A DNA stretch of 64,000 nucleotides from Arcobacteraceae bacterium (GCA_023138835.1 JAGLOP010000012.1:1-64000), one strand, 5' to 3'; numbered from the stretch's first letter, positions 8,816 to 18,761 are shown. Numbers and translations are program-made. Notes: a model not told the origin generated them from the letters alone.

Positions 8816-10894
8816 TTAAGCAGGCAAAACTTCTACTTCAACTGATTTAAATAAAGCAGTCTTAGTATTTACATCACTCTCATCTCCAAATAAATAATTT
8901 ATATGTGATTTACTATGATGAAATGATACAAATAAAGTACCTTTTTTTATAGTTTTAGAATATTTAGTTGGTAATGCAATAGTTTCTCCATTCTTTGAAA
9001 CTAATTTTATATATTCACAACTCCCTAGTTCTTCTTTATCTTCAAGACTTACTAAAACTACATCATTTGGATATCTGCTCATAAGTTTTTCACTTTGTCC
9101 AGATTGTGCTGCATTGTTATATTGAACTAAAACTCGTCCCGTAGTTAAATAAAAATTATTAGTAGCTTTTGTTTCTCTTAATTCTTTAATTTGTCCTCTT
9201 AAAGTATAAGGGTTATATTTAAAATATCCAAGGCCGTCGTCTGTTCTAAAAGTTTCAGTATGTAAAATAGGAGTATCCACACGAGCTACCGGCCACTGCA
9301 TCCCTTTACTTCTATGCTTTACAAGTTTTTGATAACTTGCTCCTCCGTATCTATATGGAAGCCCTTCTCTTGTGATATTCCAAACATCTTCACTTGTAGC
9401 ATATAAAAACTCGCCGTTAATTTTATTTTCAATGTCTCTTATAACTTCCCAATCATCAGGTAAATCATTTTCAACCAAAGGTTGTGACAGATGCATTCTT
9501 CTCATTGCATTTACATAAACACCTGTTTTTTCATAAGCTGATTTTACACCAAAAACTATATCAGATTTTTTTGCAATTTCGGTCATAAAAAGTTCTTGAG
9601 TTATCAATACTTCAAGATTTTCCAAAGCTTTATTTATCTTATTTTGGTTTGCATGAATATGTGCTAAATCTTCTCCCATTACGAATAAGGCTTTTAATTT
9701 ATTATCAAGCATAGCATCAATCATATCTGGTGTTTTAAGACCTATTTCTTTTGGCGTTTGATAATCAGGATTAAAATATGGTAAACAACCAACATCACAA
9801 GCACCTTGAACATTATTTTGACCTCTTAAAGGCATAAGCCCGGCACCCTCTTTACCAATATTCCCAGTCATCAAAGCAAGATTTACTATCGCCATAACAG
9901 CATAACTGCCATCTACATGTTCAGAGATACCCAGTCCCCAAAAAATCATAGATTTTGAAGTCGCATATTCTCTTGCAATTTTTGGTATTTGCTCGGCTAA
10001 AACTTCATATCCGGCTATACTTTTAAAATATTCGGGATTTGCAGTAACATCTTCTAAAATACTTTGTTTATATTCTTCAAACTCTTTACAACGAGTATCT
10101 ATAAATTCTTTATCATAAAGTTCTTCTTTTAAAATTACATATGCCAACGAATTCAAAAATAATAAGTTTGCTTCATAAGGTAACACCACTTTATCAGTTG
10201 CAAACTTACCAAGCTGAATATCTCTTACATCACAAACTACAAGTTTAGATGTTTTTTTACGACTAGCCTCTATCATTCTGTTTGCAACTATTGGATGAGC
10301 TTCAGTTGTATTTGAGCCGATTACCAACATAAATTCTGTTTTATAAATATCATCATAAGGATTAGTAGCAGCACCTTCACCTATTGTAGCTTTCATACCA
10401 TTTAAACTAGGAGCATGACAAACTCTGGCACAGTTATCTACATTTGGAGATTCCATAGTTTCCCGTACAAACTTTTGAAACAAGAATCCACTTTCACAGC
10501 TAGTCCTAGCACCTCCTGTTGCTCCAAAAGATTTACCGCCAAAGTTATATTTAACTTCTGATAATTTCCAAGCACTCAAACTTGTTGCAAATTCATAACT
10601 AGCCTCATACCAAGTTTCATCTAAAGATTTTAAAGTATGACTTCTAGCTTTTAATTCTCTAGGCATCGCTTCAAAATTTTTCTCAATAAAACTTTTTTTA
10701 ACTCTTGAATTTCTAATTCGCTCACTAGAATCTACAAAATCAAAACCAACTTTACCTTTTATACACAGTTTACCCTGACTTACATAACCGTCTGCTTGAG
10801 CATAAATCTTTTGAATTTTATTATCTTCTACAACAGCTGTAATATCACAACCAACACCACAATAAGTACATACTGAACTAATTTCATGAATCAT
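8816..10894 (-). CDS. formate dehydrogenase-like molybdopterin oxidoreductase (cysteine form)
   Basis: This 692-aa protein is a molybdopterin bis-MGD enzyme. The N-terminal CTYCGVGC plus a later GKLCIKG supply a [4Fe-4S] cluster. NVDNCARVCHAPS aligns with the E. coli FdhF site where selenocysteine precedes ARVCHGPS, so a cysteine replaces Sec here. PLRGQNNVQGACDVG and the C-terminal GRVLVQYNNAAQSGQSEK segment also match the formate dehydrogenase alpha group. There is no Tat signal, so a cytoplasmic enzyme is likely. No beta or gamma subunit or chaperone gene is adjacent. Assimilatory nitrate reductase is a less likely alternative. Confidence 0.78.
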   Translation of the reverse strand: MIHEISSVCTYCGVGCDITAVVEDNKIQKIYAQADGYVSQGKLCIKGKVGFDFVDSSERIRNSRVKKSFIEKNFEAMPRELKARSHTLKSLDETWYEASYEFATSLSAWKLSEVKYNFGGKSFGATGGARTSCESGFLFQKFVRETMESPNVDNCARVCHAPSLNGMKATIGEGAATNPYDDIYKTEFMLVIGSNTTEAHPIVANRMIEASRKKTSKLVVCDVRDIQLGKFATDKVVLPYEANLLFLNSLAYVILKEELYDKEFIDTRCKEFEEYKQSILEDVTANPEYFKSIAGYEVLAEQIPKIAREYATSKSMIFWGLGISEHVDGSYAVMAIVNLALMTGNIGKEGAGLMPLRGQNNVQGACDVGCLPYFNPDYQTPKEIGLKTPDMIDAMLDNKLKALFVMGEDLAHIHANQNKINKALENLEVLITQELFMTEIAKKSDIVFGVKSAYEKTGVYVNAMRRMHLSQPLVENDLPDDWEVIRDIENKINGEFLYATSEDVWNITREGLPYRYGGASYQKLVKHRSKGMQWPVARVDTPILHTETFRTDDGLGYFKYNPYTLRGQIKELRETKATNNFYLTTGRVLVQYNNAAQSGQSEKLMSRYPNDVVLVSLEDKEELGSCEYIKLVSKNGETIALPTKYSKTIKKGTLFVSFHHSKSHINYLFGDESDVNTKTALFKSVEVEVLPA

Positions 10895-11054
10895 ATTTTT
10901 CTCTTTTCTAGGAAACTTTTTTATTTCATAAAAACCGCTATTTGCTAGTTTTATTAAAATTTATATGAGATTATATCTAATTTATTTTAAAAAGTTTTAA
11001 ACTAAACTATCTAATTTTTTTGTTTTGGTTCAAGTCTAAAACTTATCAAGCTTT

Positions 11055-12524
11055 TTAATGAGGGGAAGTTCTTATTATACAATTTCTTCCGCTTTCCTTA
11101 GCTTCATACAGTAGTTCATCAGATTGTTGAATTATTTTATCAATATTAGTAATATTTTCTCTTTCACTTAGTCCAAAACTTACTGTGAAATTGATTTTCT
11201 TATTATCAATATTGATTATTGTATCTTCACATTTTCTTCTAATATTTTCTCCGGTTTTGTAAGCTTCTTCTATGCTTATATTCATAAATAAAATACAAAA
11301 TTCTTCACCGCCAATTCTACCAAAAATTGTATTTTTATCAATTATCTTATTTACTATATTACAAAATTCTATTAATATCTTATCTCCGATAGAATGCCCG
11401 TAGCTGTCATTTATTTTTTTAAAATTATCTATATCCATCATTAATACAGAAAATTGACTGTTATTTTGTATTGAATTTTTTAATGCTTTTTCACCTTGTA
11501 TAAAAAAACTTCTCCTATTATCAATATTTGTGAGATAATCTTTATGTGCCAAAGTAAATAGTTCTTTATTTTTTTCTTGTAGTTTTCTAAGTGTTCTAGC
11601 TAGCTGACCGGTTCTTCTTTTTACTTTTAGTTCAAGCAGTTTATTATACTTTTCTAATATAATTTTATTTTTATATATAATATAAAAAATAATTAATAAA
11701 AATATTAAAATAATTAAATTATATATGATGACTGTTTCTTTACCTTTCTTTACAATACTTCTATTATTCTTAGTTATTATGGAAAATATATAATTATTTT
11801 CATCATCATAAAACTGAATATTACTATTTATATAAGAATTTTTGTAACTTATTTTTACTTTTACATTTTTTAGATGTTCATGTTTTATTTTTAAACCATT
11901 TTTTTTAGAATATTCATTACTTATGTGTATCTCTTCAAAAACATTAGATATCCTCTTTAATTCTTCATCGTCTATTATTTTACCGCTGTAAATATGACCA
12001 TTTGTTTTTCCGGTCAAATCACTTTTGAAAATTTCTGCCTTAATTAAATAGAAATAATAAGATTTGTATTTGAATATTGTATTTAAAACAGTTTCATATT
12101 CAAATCTTTTAAAAATCTCTTTTTCAAATAATTTTTTATCTATTTCAGGTAAATCAGTACTGTATTTTGAAAAAATTGTTTTTTGTTTTAAATTAGAATA
12201 AATTATAAAGTCAACATTCAAGTCTTCTAAAGTTTTAGTTCCTTCTCTAAAATTATCATATATATAGTCTTTATTTAAGCCATTTATAAAATTAAAGGTA
12301 TCATCCCATTTACTATAGTCATTTGTAATATTTTTTATATTTTCAATGGCTGTGTTCATTTTGGATAGAACTGTATTGATATTATTTTGATTTTGCTCAT
12401 TTTCAAGTAGCGTAAAATGAGGTATAAAAAAATTATAACCAATAAAGTAAAAACTTAAAAGTATAAATAAAAAATAAAAAATAATTGGATTCTTTTTTGT
12501 ATTATCAGGTATCATTATTATCAT
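11055..12524 (-). CDS. CHASE4-GGDEF membrane diguanylate cyclase
   Basis: I place the start at the ATG at 12524 because AAGGAG lies directly upstream; the track start six codons earlier lacks this. The protein has an N-terminal transmembrane helix, a periplasmic CHASE4-like sensor region (NITNDYSKWDDTFNFI), a second transmembrane helix near residue 270, a short coiled coil, and a GGDEF domain with the active motif GGEEF. The residues at the inhibitory I-site position are DKNT, not RxxD, so product inhibition is probably absent. It should make cyclic di-GMP in response to a periplasmic cue. It lies downstream of one copy of the TGTGAC promoter motif. Confidence 0.87.
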   Translation of the reverse strand: MIIMIPDNTKKNPIIFYFLFILLSFYFIGYNFFIPHFTLLENEQNQNNINTVLSKMNTAIENIKNITNDYSKWDDTFNFINGLNKDYIYDNFREGTKTLEDLNVDFIIYSNLKQKTIFSKYSTDLPEIDKKLFEKEIFKRFEYETVLNTIFKYKSYYFYLIKAEIFKSDLTGKTNGHIYSGKIIDDEELKRISNVFEEIHISNEYSKKNGLKIKHEHLKNVKVKISYKNSYINSNIQFYDDENNYIFSIITKNNRSIVKKGKETVIIYNLIILIFLLIIFYIIYKNKIILEKYNKLLELKVKRRTGQLARTLRKLQEKNKELFTLAHKDYLTNIDNRRSFFIQGEKALKNSIQNNSQFSVLMMDIDNFKKINDSYGHSIGDKILIEFCNIVNKIIDKNTIFGRIGGEEFCILFMNISIEEAYKTGENIRRKCEDTIINIDNKKINFTVSFGLSERENITNIDKIIQQSDELLYEAKESGRNCIIRTSPH

Positions 12525-12587
12525 AACTCCTTGTCTATTCAATAGTGTGTTAACAACATTGTTAATAAATGTATATCAACTTTAAGG

Positions 12588-12621
12588 ATTATATCTTAAC
12601 TCCGTCACAGTTTGCGTCACA
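12588..12621 (-). promoter_or_regulatory. TGTGAC direct-repeat promoter upstream of the diguanylate cyclase
   Basis: Read on the minus strand this is TGTGAC-GCAAAC-TGTGAC, then 10 nt, then TATAAT. The start codon of the GGDEF gene is about 64 nt from the -10 box. No good -35 box is present at the standard spacing, so the tandem repeat looks like an activator site overlapping the -35 region. The same geometry recurs at 49.6, 55.9 and 61.8 kb. Confidence 0.6.
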
Positions 12622-12638
12622 AAAAGTTTTTGTTATAA

Positions 12639-12842
12639 TCAACCCCCGCCAACAAACTGTAATAATTCTATTTTATCTTCTTCTTTTGGTATAAAATTAC
12701 ACCAATCATCTTTTTTAACAACATTCATATTCACAGCTGCTGCCATAACTTTATCTTCAATTTCTAAACTCTCAATAATATCTTTCAAACTTTTATTATC
12801 TTCAAAAATTTTCTCTTCACCATTTATAATCAATTTAGTCAT
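12639..12842 (-). CDS. thiS: sulfur carrier protein ThiS
   Basis: This 67-aa ubiquitin-fold protein ends in FVGGG, whose terminal Gly-Gly is adenylated and converted to a thiocarboxylate for thiazole formation in thiamin synthesis. The N-terminal MTKLIINGEEK strand and length fit ThiS. The next gene upstream in the same direction (a MidA-type methyltransferase) ends 2 nt away. No thiF, thiG or thiH is adjacent; the only other thiamin-related gene in the window is the ThiD2-like one at 0.9 kb. Confidence 0.88.
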   Translation of the reverse strand: MTKLIINGEEKIFEDNKSLKDIIESLEIEDKVMAAAVNMNVVKKDDWCNFIPKEEDKIELLQFVGGG

Positions 12843-12844
12843 TC

Positions 12845-13873
12845 TTATTTTGCCTCTTTTCTAAAAACTGCAACTTTAAATCTATCACCCATTCCTGTGG
12901 GTTCCAATAAAGTTTTTATTTTATTAGCTTCTTTTAAATATGTTTTTTCATCTACATTTTTATGTAATATTTCTAAAAGTTCAATAATACCAAAATCAAC
13001 CAAAGCTTTTAGCTGAGTGTCATATTGTACATTTTTAATCTCAACTGCTTCAAAGCTGTCAATTAAATGTGTAAAGTTTACATCATAAGTTATATCACTT
13101 TTTCCAAATAATTCTTTTAGACTTATCTCTTCATCGAAAATTGGATAAACATTATGATGCTCATAAATCCTGCAAGAAAAATCATTTCGTGGATATTTTT
13201 CCCCATAATCAAAAGTTACAAATTCGAACCTTTCAATATTTTGGTTTAAAGTTTTTGCAAACTCTTCATATCCAAGAGCAACTTCCCCTTTTGTAATTTT
13301 ATATTTTGTACAAATATCTCTTATATCATCATCTTCACAATCTATAAATTCTATTTTATCATTCTGTACAACTGCATATTGAAGCACATCTTCCTTTGTT
13401 GTATAAACTAATTCACAAGAAAAGGCATCAAAAATTTCATTTGCAACTATAAAAGCACTATCAAGTTTCACTTCGCTTATATCGTTATAATGGATTAATT
13501 GTACCTCATCTCCAAAACATTCTTGGAAATACTCTTTTTGTCTAATTCTCAAATGTTCAAATCTCTCAACAATTGCAAATTTTAAAGTTTTTAAAAGTTG
13601 TGGTTTTAAAGTATAGATAAATTGAACCATATCAGAAAGTAAATATCCATGATGAGCCCCAATTTCTACTATGGTTGTATCAACAGGTAAAAACCCACTT
13701 TCTATCGTATCTACCACTTTTTTACCAATAGTGCCTCCAAAAAATGAACTCGCACTAACCGCTGTAAAAAAGTCCCCCTCTTTTCCTATGGTCTTATAGT
13801 TTGAATAATATCCATCTTTTCCATAAAGCCAATCTTGGAAATATTGGCTAAACTTGCGTGGTTTTTTATCCAT
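12845..13873 (-). CDS. SAM-dependent methyltransferase, MidA/NDUFAF7 (DUF185) family
   Basis: The track starts at a TTG; the ATG two codons later (MDKKPRKFSQYFQDWLYG) is more likely and gives 342 aa. The YSNYKTIGKEGDFFTAVSASSFFGG block, the TTIVEIGAHHGYLLSDMV SAM-binding loop and AFIVANEIFDAF match the DUF185/NDUFAF7 family. The mitochondrial member methylates an arginine of complex I subunit NDUFS2; the bacterial target is unknown. The start overlaps the stop of the TolC-like gene by 8 nt, and thiS follows closely, suggesting co-transcription. Confidence 0.83.
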   Translation of the reverse strand: MDKKPRKFSQYFQDWLYGKDGYYSNYKTIGKEGDFFTAVSASSFFGGTIGKKVVDTIESGFLPVDTTIVEIGAHHGYLLSDMVQFIYTLKPQLLKTLKFAIVERFEHLRIRQKEYFQECFGDEVQLIHYNDISEVKLDSAFIVANEIFDAFSCELVYTTKEDVLQYAVVQNDKIEFIDCEDDDIRDICTKYKITKGEVALGYEEFAKTLNQNIERFEFVTFDYGEKYPRNDFSCRIYEHHNVYPIFDEEISLKELFGKSDITYDVNFTHLIDSFEAVEIKNVQYDTQLKALVDFGIIELLEILHKNVDEKTYLKEANKIKTLLEPTGMGDRFKVAVFRKEAK

Positions 13874-15077
13874 TCTCAACCCGTGAATAAATTTCTAATA
13901 ATTGGATTTGTTTTTCTATATTTAAACTTTTTATATCAAGTGTTCTTATCTGCTTAGAATTTACCATGGTTTGTACATCAGACTCTGTCTTTATCCCAAC
14001 TTCATGTTGTTCAATTATTTGAGTCAACAGTGAATCATAAAGTTCCACATTTTTTTGAGCAATTTTTATTTTTGCATCTAAACTTTTTATTTTTGCTAAT
14101 GAGTTTTTAAATATTGACAATTCCTCTTTTTGCTTGTCTTCTAAAGTACTTTTCTTTTGTAAATATTCTAATTTAGAACTTTGAATCTGATTTGAATATT
14201 TTACATCAAGAGGAATGGTTATATTAAATCCAACATTTCTAACTCCGGCATCGCTTAATGCTATATTTCCACCTCTATCATGATATTTAGTGTAATCAGC
14301 TGTAAAATTTACAGTTGGGAGGTAATTGGATGTTACCATTTTTTTCATCCAATATGAACTGTCTATATCTTCTTTTGCTTTTTTTATATAAATATTTTGT
14401 TTTAAAAAACTATCTTCATCTACCAATTGTAAAATTGGTAAATTTAATTCATCATATCTTTTATCAGAGATAATTGCCAAATTATTTATTAAAGATTGTT
14501 TTTGATACTCTAAATCTATCAGCGCATTTTGTTTTGTATTTGAATCTAAAATAGCATTATCTAAAAATGATGTATCTAAAGTACCGCCTAATACTTGCTC
14601 CTGTTTTCTTTCAATATCCAATAATGAATTTTTAATTAAAAGTTTTTGCTTATTTATATTTATATCAATATTCTTTATTTGAAATAATAAATCAATAGTT
14701 TGTTTAATCAATTCTTTTTTCTGCCCATCTATATTAGTTTTAGAATATTTTTGCATACTATTTGCATATTTTATAGCACTATATATCCCTCCACTTTTAA
14801 ATACAGGTTGAGAGATACTTATAAATGATTTTTGTGTAGTATATGTTTCACCATTATTATAGATATACTTATAAGTTATTGGATTTATCCAATCCTTTTC
14901 CAGCTTATTGCTGTCTTCTATAGATTTTTTATATGAATAATTTAAAATATCTTTTTTTGTTTGAGATAATACTGCTTCCTCTTGTCCTTGAAGTATTACA
15001 TCATCCGCATTTAAACCTAAGGTAAAAACTAAACTACCTATAATTAAAAAATTAAAGTTTTTCAACTGCAACTCCAA
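13866..15077 (-). CDS. TolC-family outer membrane protein
   Basis: This 403-aa protein has an N-terminal signal peptide (LIIGSLVFTLGLNA) followed by long alpha-helical, Gln/Lys-rich repeats typical of outer membrane efflux proteins. The two-fold repeat is visible: YKSYIEDS/QPVF in the first half and IQSSKLEYLQKKSTLEDKQ in the second. It should form a trimeric outer membrane/periplasmic channel for type I secretion or efflux. No adaptor or inner membrane pump gene is adjacent, so the partner must be elsewhere. It overlaps argD by 26 nt at its start and the MidA-type gene by 8 nt at its end. Confidence 0.8.
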   Translation of the reverse strand: MELQLKNFNFLIIGSLVFTLGLNADDVILQGQEEAVLSQTKKDILNYSYKKSIEDSNKLEKDWINPITYKYIYNNGETYTTQKSFISISQPVFKSGGIYSAIKYANSMQKYSKTNIDGQKKELIKQTIDLLFQIKNIDININKQKLLIKNSLLDIERKQEQVLGGTLDTSFLDNAILDSNTKQNALIDLEYQKQSLINNLAIISDKRYDELNLPILQLVDEDSFLKQNIYIKKAKEDIDSSYWMKKMVTSNYLPTVNFTADYTKYHDRGGNIALSDAGVRNVGFNITIPLDVKYSNQIQSSKLEYLQKKSTLEDKQKEELSIFKNSLAKIKSLDAKIKIAQKNVELYDSLLTQIIEQHEVGIKTESDVQTMVNSKQIRTLDIKSLNIEKQIQLLEIYSRVENG

Positions 15078-16236
15078 GTCTCTTAAATCCCTCGTCTATC
15101 TCATCTTTGGAAATAGTAAGCGGTGGTAAAAATCTAAGTGTTATTTTTCCAGCTTTAAGTAAAAGCAAACCTTTTTCAAATGCATTATCTATAATCTTAG
15201 ATAAAGTTTCTTCATCATTTACACGAAGTCCCCTCATAAGTCCAAGTCCTACTTCACGATAAAAAAGATGTCGATTATTTTCATAAAACTCTTTTAATTT
15301 TGTTTCAAAATATATTATAGTTTCATCAAGTTGTCCACTGTTTTTATACTCATCTAAAATATTGCAAACTTCAAGAGAAGCTGCTGTACTTAAATAATTT
15401 CCGCCAAAAGTAGAACCATGATCTCCCGGACTAAAGATATCTTTATGCTTTGTCATCACAATTCCTATAGGCACTCCTCCGCCAACACCTTTGGCAAGTG
15501 TGATAATATCAGGCTCAATATCATAAAGAGACGAAGCTAAGAATTCACCGGTTCGGTATGCTCCTGTTTGAACTTCATCAATAATCAATAAAATATCTTT
15601 CTCTTTTAAAAATAAAGCTAATTTTTGAATATCTTCTTTTGGAAACGGTTGAACACCACCCTCCCCTTGAATTAACTCAATCATAACCGCAACAGTTTCT
15701 TCATCTATCGTTTCATACAAATCATCCAATCTCTGCTTATAAGAAAATCCTTCAGGATAAGGAGAAAAATGCGGTGTGTGCATCTTCTTTTGTCCACTGG
15801 CTTTTATAGTTGTGATAGTTCTACCATGAAATGAATGCCCAAGAGTTACAATTTTATATCTCTTGTTATTAAAATTTATCTCACCATATTTTCGTGCAAT
15901 TTTAATAGCTCCCTCATTTGCTTCCGCACCACTGTTTCCAAAAAAACAAGCCATATCAAACCCGCTTAATTCAACAATTTTTTGTGCTAATTTTGCTTGT
16001 GACTCAATAGCATATAAATTTGAAATATGTGTAATATTTTTTACCTGTTCACAAATTTTATTAGCAACTCTTTCATTTCCATGACCAACAGAAACAACAC
16101 CAATCCCGCTAGTAAAATCTATATAATCATTCTCATTGTCATCATAAAGCGTAGCATTTACACCTTTTTTAAAATTTACATAATTTCTTGCATAAGTATT
16201 TAATACATATTGTTTATCTATTGCTTCTAACGTCAT
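15052..16236 (-). CDS. argD: acetylornithine aminotransferase
   Basis: This 394-aa class III PLP aminotransferase makes N-acetylornithine in arginine synthesis and may double as succinyldiaminopimelate aminotransferase. It shows YIDFTSGIGVVSVGHGN, the ACFFGNSGAEANEGAIKIAR motif, LLIIDEVQTGAYRTGEF with the PLP-contacting Asp, and the Schiff-base lysine in DIITLAKGVGGGVPIG. Length and motifs are standard for ArgD. It is the first gene of an overlapping run argD-tolC-midA-thiS. Confidence 0.93.
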   Translation of the reverse strand: MTLEAIDKQYVLNTYARNYVNFKKGVNATLYDDNENDYIDFTSGIGVVSVGHGNERVANKICEQVKNITHISNLYAIESQAKLAQKIVELSGFDMACFFGNSGAEANEGAIKIARKYGEINFNNKRYKIVTLGHSFHGRTITTIKASGQKKMHTPHFSPYPEGFSYKQRLDDLYETIDEETVAVMIELIQGEGGVQPFPKEDIQKLALFLKEKDILLIIDEVQTGAYRTGEFLASSLYDIEPDIITLAKGVGGGVPIGIVMTKHKDIFSPGDHGSTFGGNYLSTAASLEVCNILDEYKNSGQLDETIIYFETKLKEFYENNRHLFYREVGLGLMRGLRVNDEETLSKIIDNAFEKGLLLLKAGKITLRFLPPLTISKDEIDEGFKRLGVAVEKL

Positions 16237-16353
16237 AAAAGTATCCTATTTATTATAATTTTATTATTATATCTTTTTTAGACTTTATACTGAAATAAGT
16301 GGTTAATTGGTACAATGGCATCATATATAAATGTAACATTTCAAAGGATCTTT

Positions 16354-17232
16354 ATGCAACACTTAATTACCACAGCCGACTTTACAAATGAGGAGATTTT
16401 AAAACTTTTTGATGATGCAAAACTTTTTCTAGATTTGTCATCAAACTCATTATTATTGGGTAAACTTATTGTTACTTTATTTTTTGAGAATTCTACACGA
16501 ACACGAAGTAGTTTTGAAATAGCGGCTAAAAGATTAGGTGCTGCGGTTGTAAACCTGGAGGTACAAACAAGTTCCACAAAAAAAGGTGAATCAGTTGAAG
16601 ATACTGTTGCAAATCTAAATGCCATGAAGCCTGATGCTATTATCATTAGACACAGGGATTGTGGATTACCGGCAAGTTTAATTGAGCATGTTGATTGTCC
16701 TATTTTAAATGCCGGTGATGGAACAAATGCCCATCCTACTCAGGCATTACTAGATTTATTTACAATCTTTGAACATTTTGACGGTGAAGTTAATAATAAA
16801 AAGTTAGCAATGATTGGAGATATTAAAACTTCTCGAGTTGCTTCTTCAAATCTTGAATTACTTCCTAGATTTGGTGTAGAACCTATTTTAGTAGCACCTG
16901 AACATTTTATGCCAAAGACTGATTTTAAAAAAGTACAATTTTTAAAAGAAACCATAGATGACGTTGATATTATTATGAGTCTTAGAACTCAACTGGAACG
17001 GCATGAAAAGATATATTATAAAAGTCTTGAAGAGTTTGGGAAAGACTATTGTGTAACAAGCCAATCTTTGGGAGATAGAGATATTTTACTTCTTCATCCA
17101 GGACCGGTTAATCGAAATATCGATATTAGCGATGAGATGCTTAAAGATAAAAGATGCAAGGTTTTAGAGCAGGTTAGAAATGGAGTTGCAGTGAGAATGG
17201 CAATTCTAAAGAAACTAATTTTAAAGCAATAA
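16354..17232 (+). CDS. pyrB: aspartate carbamoyltransferase catalytic subunit
   Basis: I start the gene at the ATG at 16354 (MQHLITTADF), preceded by AAAGGA at good spacing, rather than the track start 13 codons upstream. This gives 292 aa. The carbamoyl-phosphate loop FFENSTRTRSSFE, the NAHPTQALLDL segment and LLHPGPVNR are diagnostic. The enzyme forms carbamoyl aspartate in pyrimidine synthesis. No pyrI regulatory subunit is next to it. pabB begins one base after its stop. Confidence 0.95.
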   Translation: MQHLITTADFTNEEILKLFDDAKLFLDLSSNSLLLGKLIVTLFFENSTRTRSSFEIAAKRLGAAVVNLEVQTSSTKKGESVEDTVANLNAMKPDAIIIRHRDCGLPASLIEHVDCPILNAGDGTNAHPTQALLDLFTIFEHFDGEVNNKKLAMIGDIKTSRVASSNLELLPRFGVEPILVAPEHFMPKTDFKKVQFLKETIDDVDIIMSLRTQLERHEKIYYKSLEEFGKDYCVTSQSLGDRDILLLHPGPVNRNIDISDEMLKDKRCKVLEQVRNGVAVRMAILKKLILKQ

Positions 17233-17233
17233 G

Positions 17234-18172
17234 TTGAATTTAAAAGAAACACTTAATTCTTTTGGCTCGAAAAAAGAGCCTTTCTTTTTTTGTATTAGTT
17301 ATGATATGCGTCAATGGGAAGTTTGTAAGCTCTCACAACTGCCTGATAATATTAAATTCCAGATGGAAGCCAATAAACTATCCAAGACCAAAACAGCATT
17401 AAATAAAATTCCAATATCTAAAAAAGAATATGAAAAGAAATTTAATAAAATTCAAAATGAAATTAAAGCTGGAAATACATATCTGACAAATTTAACTGCA
17501 ACTACAAATATAAAAACAAATCATTCTTTAGAAGATTTATATACTATGGCAAATGCAAAATTCAAATTATATTTTAAAGATGAATTTATATGCTTCTCAC
17601 CTGAACGATTCGTAAAATGTATTGATAATAAAATATTTACATATCCTATGAAAGGTACTATTGATGCAAGACAAAAAAATGCTAAGCAGATAATATTAAA
17701 TGATAAAAAAGAATTAGCAGAGCATACTATGATCGTAGATTTACTTAGAAATGATTTATCAATAGTCTCAAAAAAAGTTAAAGTAAATAGATTCAGATAT
17801 TGTGAAAAAATAGATGCAGGAGAAAAGCAGCTTATTCAAGTAAGTTCTGAGATACAAGGCTCTTTAGAAGATAATTGGCAAAATAATATTGGAGATATTT
17901 TAACATCTATTTTACCAGCAGGAAGTATTACAGGTACTCCCAAAAAGAAAACTATAGAGATAATCAACGATGTAGAAAATTATAATAGAGAATTTTTTAC
18001 AGGTATTTTTGGAGTATTTGATGGAGAAACTTTAGATAGTGCTGTGATGATTAGATTTATCCAAAAAGATAATAATGACTGCTTAGTATATAAAAGTGGT
18101 GGTGGAATTACCTGTGATAGTAATTTATCAAATGAATATCAAGAGATGATTGATAAGGTTTATATACCATGA
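17234..18172 (+). CDS. pabB: aminodeoxychorismate synthase component I (PabB)
   Basis: This 312-aa chorismate-binding enzyme has the core motifs of the anthranilate/ADC synthase family: EIKAGNTYLTNLTA, FVKCIDNKIFTYPMKGT, EHTMIVDLLRNDLS, the LPAGSITGTPKKK loop and FFTGIFGVFDGE. It is short because it lacks the large N-terminal subdomain, as do many Campylobacterota PabB proteins. It should make 4-amino-4-deoxychorismate for folate. The start is TTG, one base after the pyrB stop. Its end overlaps pabC by 4 nt. No pabA is adjacent. Confidence 0.88.
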   Translation: MNLKETLNSFGSKKEPFFFCISYDMRQWEVCKLSQLPDNIKFQMEANKLSKTKTALNKIPISKKEYEKKFNKIQNEIKAGNTYLTNLTATTNIKTNHSLEDLYTMANAKFKLYFKDEFICFSPERFVKCIDNKIFTYPMKGTIDARQKNAKQIILNDKKELAEHTMIVDLLRNDLSIVSKKVKVNRFRYCEKIDAGEKQLIQVSSEIQGSLEDNWQNNIGDILTSILPAGSITGTPKKKTIEIINDVENYNREFFTGIFGVFDGETLDSAVMIRFIQKDNNDCLVYKSGGGITCDSNLSNEYQEMIDKVYIP

Positions 18173-18747
18173 CTTATTTCGAAACTATAAAATGTGAAGA
18201 TGAAGAGGTTTTTAATTTAGACTATCATCAAAAAAGAATTGCCAAAACAGTTGGTTTAAATATTGATTTGCGTGAGTATATATATCCACCCAATAATAAA
18301 CTGTTAAAATGTAAAATAATTTATGATGAAAATGGTATTTTAGATATCTCATTTACCGTATATAAACAAAAAGAAATAAACACTTTTAAATTAGTCGTTT
18401 CTAATACTATTGATTATAAATATAAATCTACTAACCGGGAAGATTTAGAAAACTTATTTAATCAAAAAGAAAATGCCAATGAGATTATAATCATTAGAAA
18501 CGGTCTCATCACTGACACATCAATAGCAAATATTGCTGTTTTTGACGGTAACTACTGGCTGACTCCAAAGTTACCGCTTCTAGAAGGAACCTGTAGAAAC
18601 AGATTGATTGATGAAGGGAAAATAATTGAAAAAGACATTACTATTCAACAACTTCTAGAGGTCAAAAAAATAGCTTTAATGAATGCAATGATTGACTTTA
18701 AAATTATTGATAATTTCGATATAATTAATAAAAATAATATACTATAA
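18169..18747 (+). CDS. pabC: aminotransferase class IV, probable aminodeoxychorismate lyase
   Basis: This 192-aa protein is a short class IV PLP enzyme. The ITDTSIANIAVFDGNYWLTPKLPLLEGTCRNRLID segment is the conserved C-terminal motif of branched-chain aminotransferase/ADC lyase proteins. The N-terminal YFETIKCEDEEVFNLDYHQKRI block is also typical. Coupling to pabB (ATGA overlap) argues that it cleaves aminodeoxychorismate to p-aminobenzoate and pyruvate. It is shorter than E. coli PabC (269 aa); the expected PLP lysine in the N-terminal half is not obvious to me. Confidence 0.75.
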   Translation: MTYFETIKCEDEEVFNLDYHQKRIAKTVGLNIDLREYIYPPNNKLLKCKIIYDENGILDISFTVYKQKEINTFKLVVSNTIDYKYKSTNREDLENLFNQKENANEIIIIRNGLITDTSIANIAVFDGNYWLTPKLPLLEGTCRNRLIDEGKIIEKDITIQQLLEVKKIALMNAMIDFKIIDNFDIINKNNIL

Positions 18748-18761
18748 ACAATGGAGATAAA

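Noticed and set aside
16341-16646. 101-aa minus-strand ORF opposite pyrB
   Set aside because: Antisense shadow of the pyrB coding sequence.
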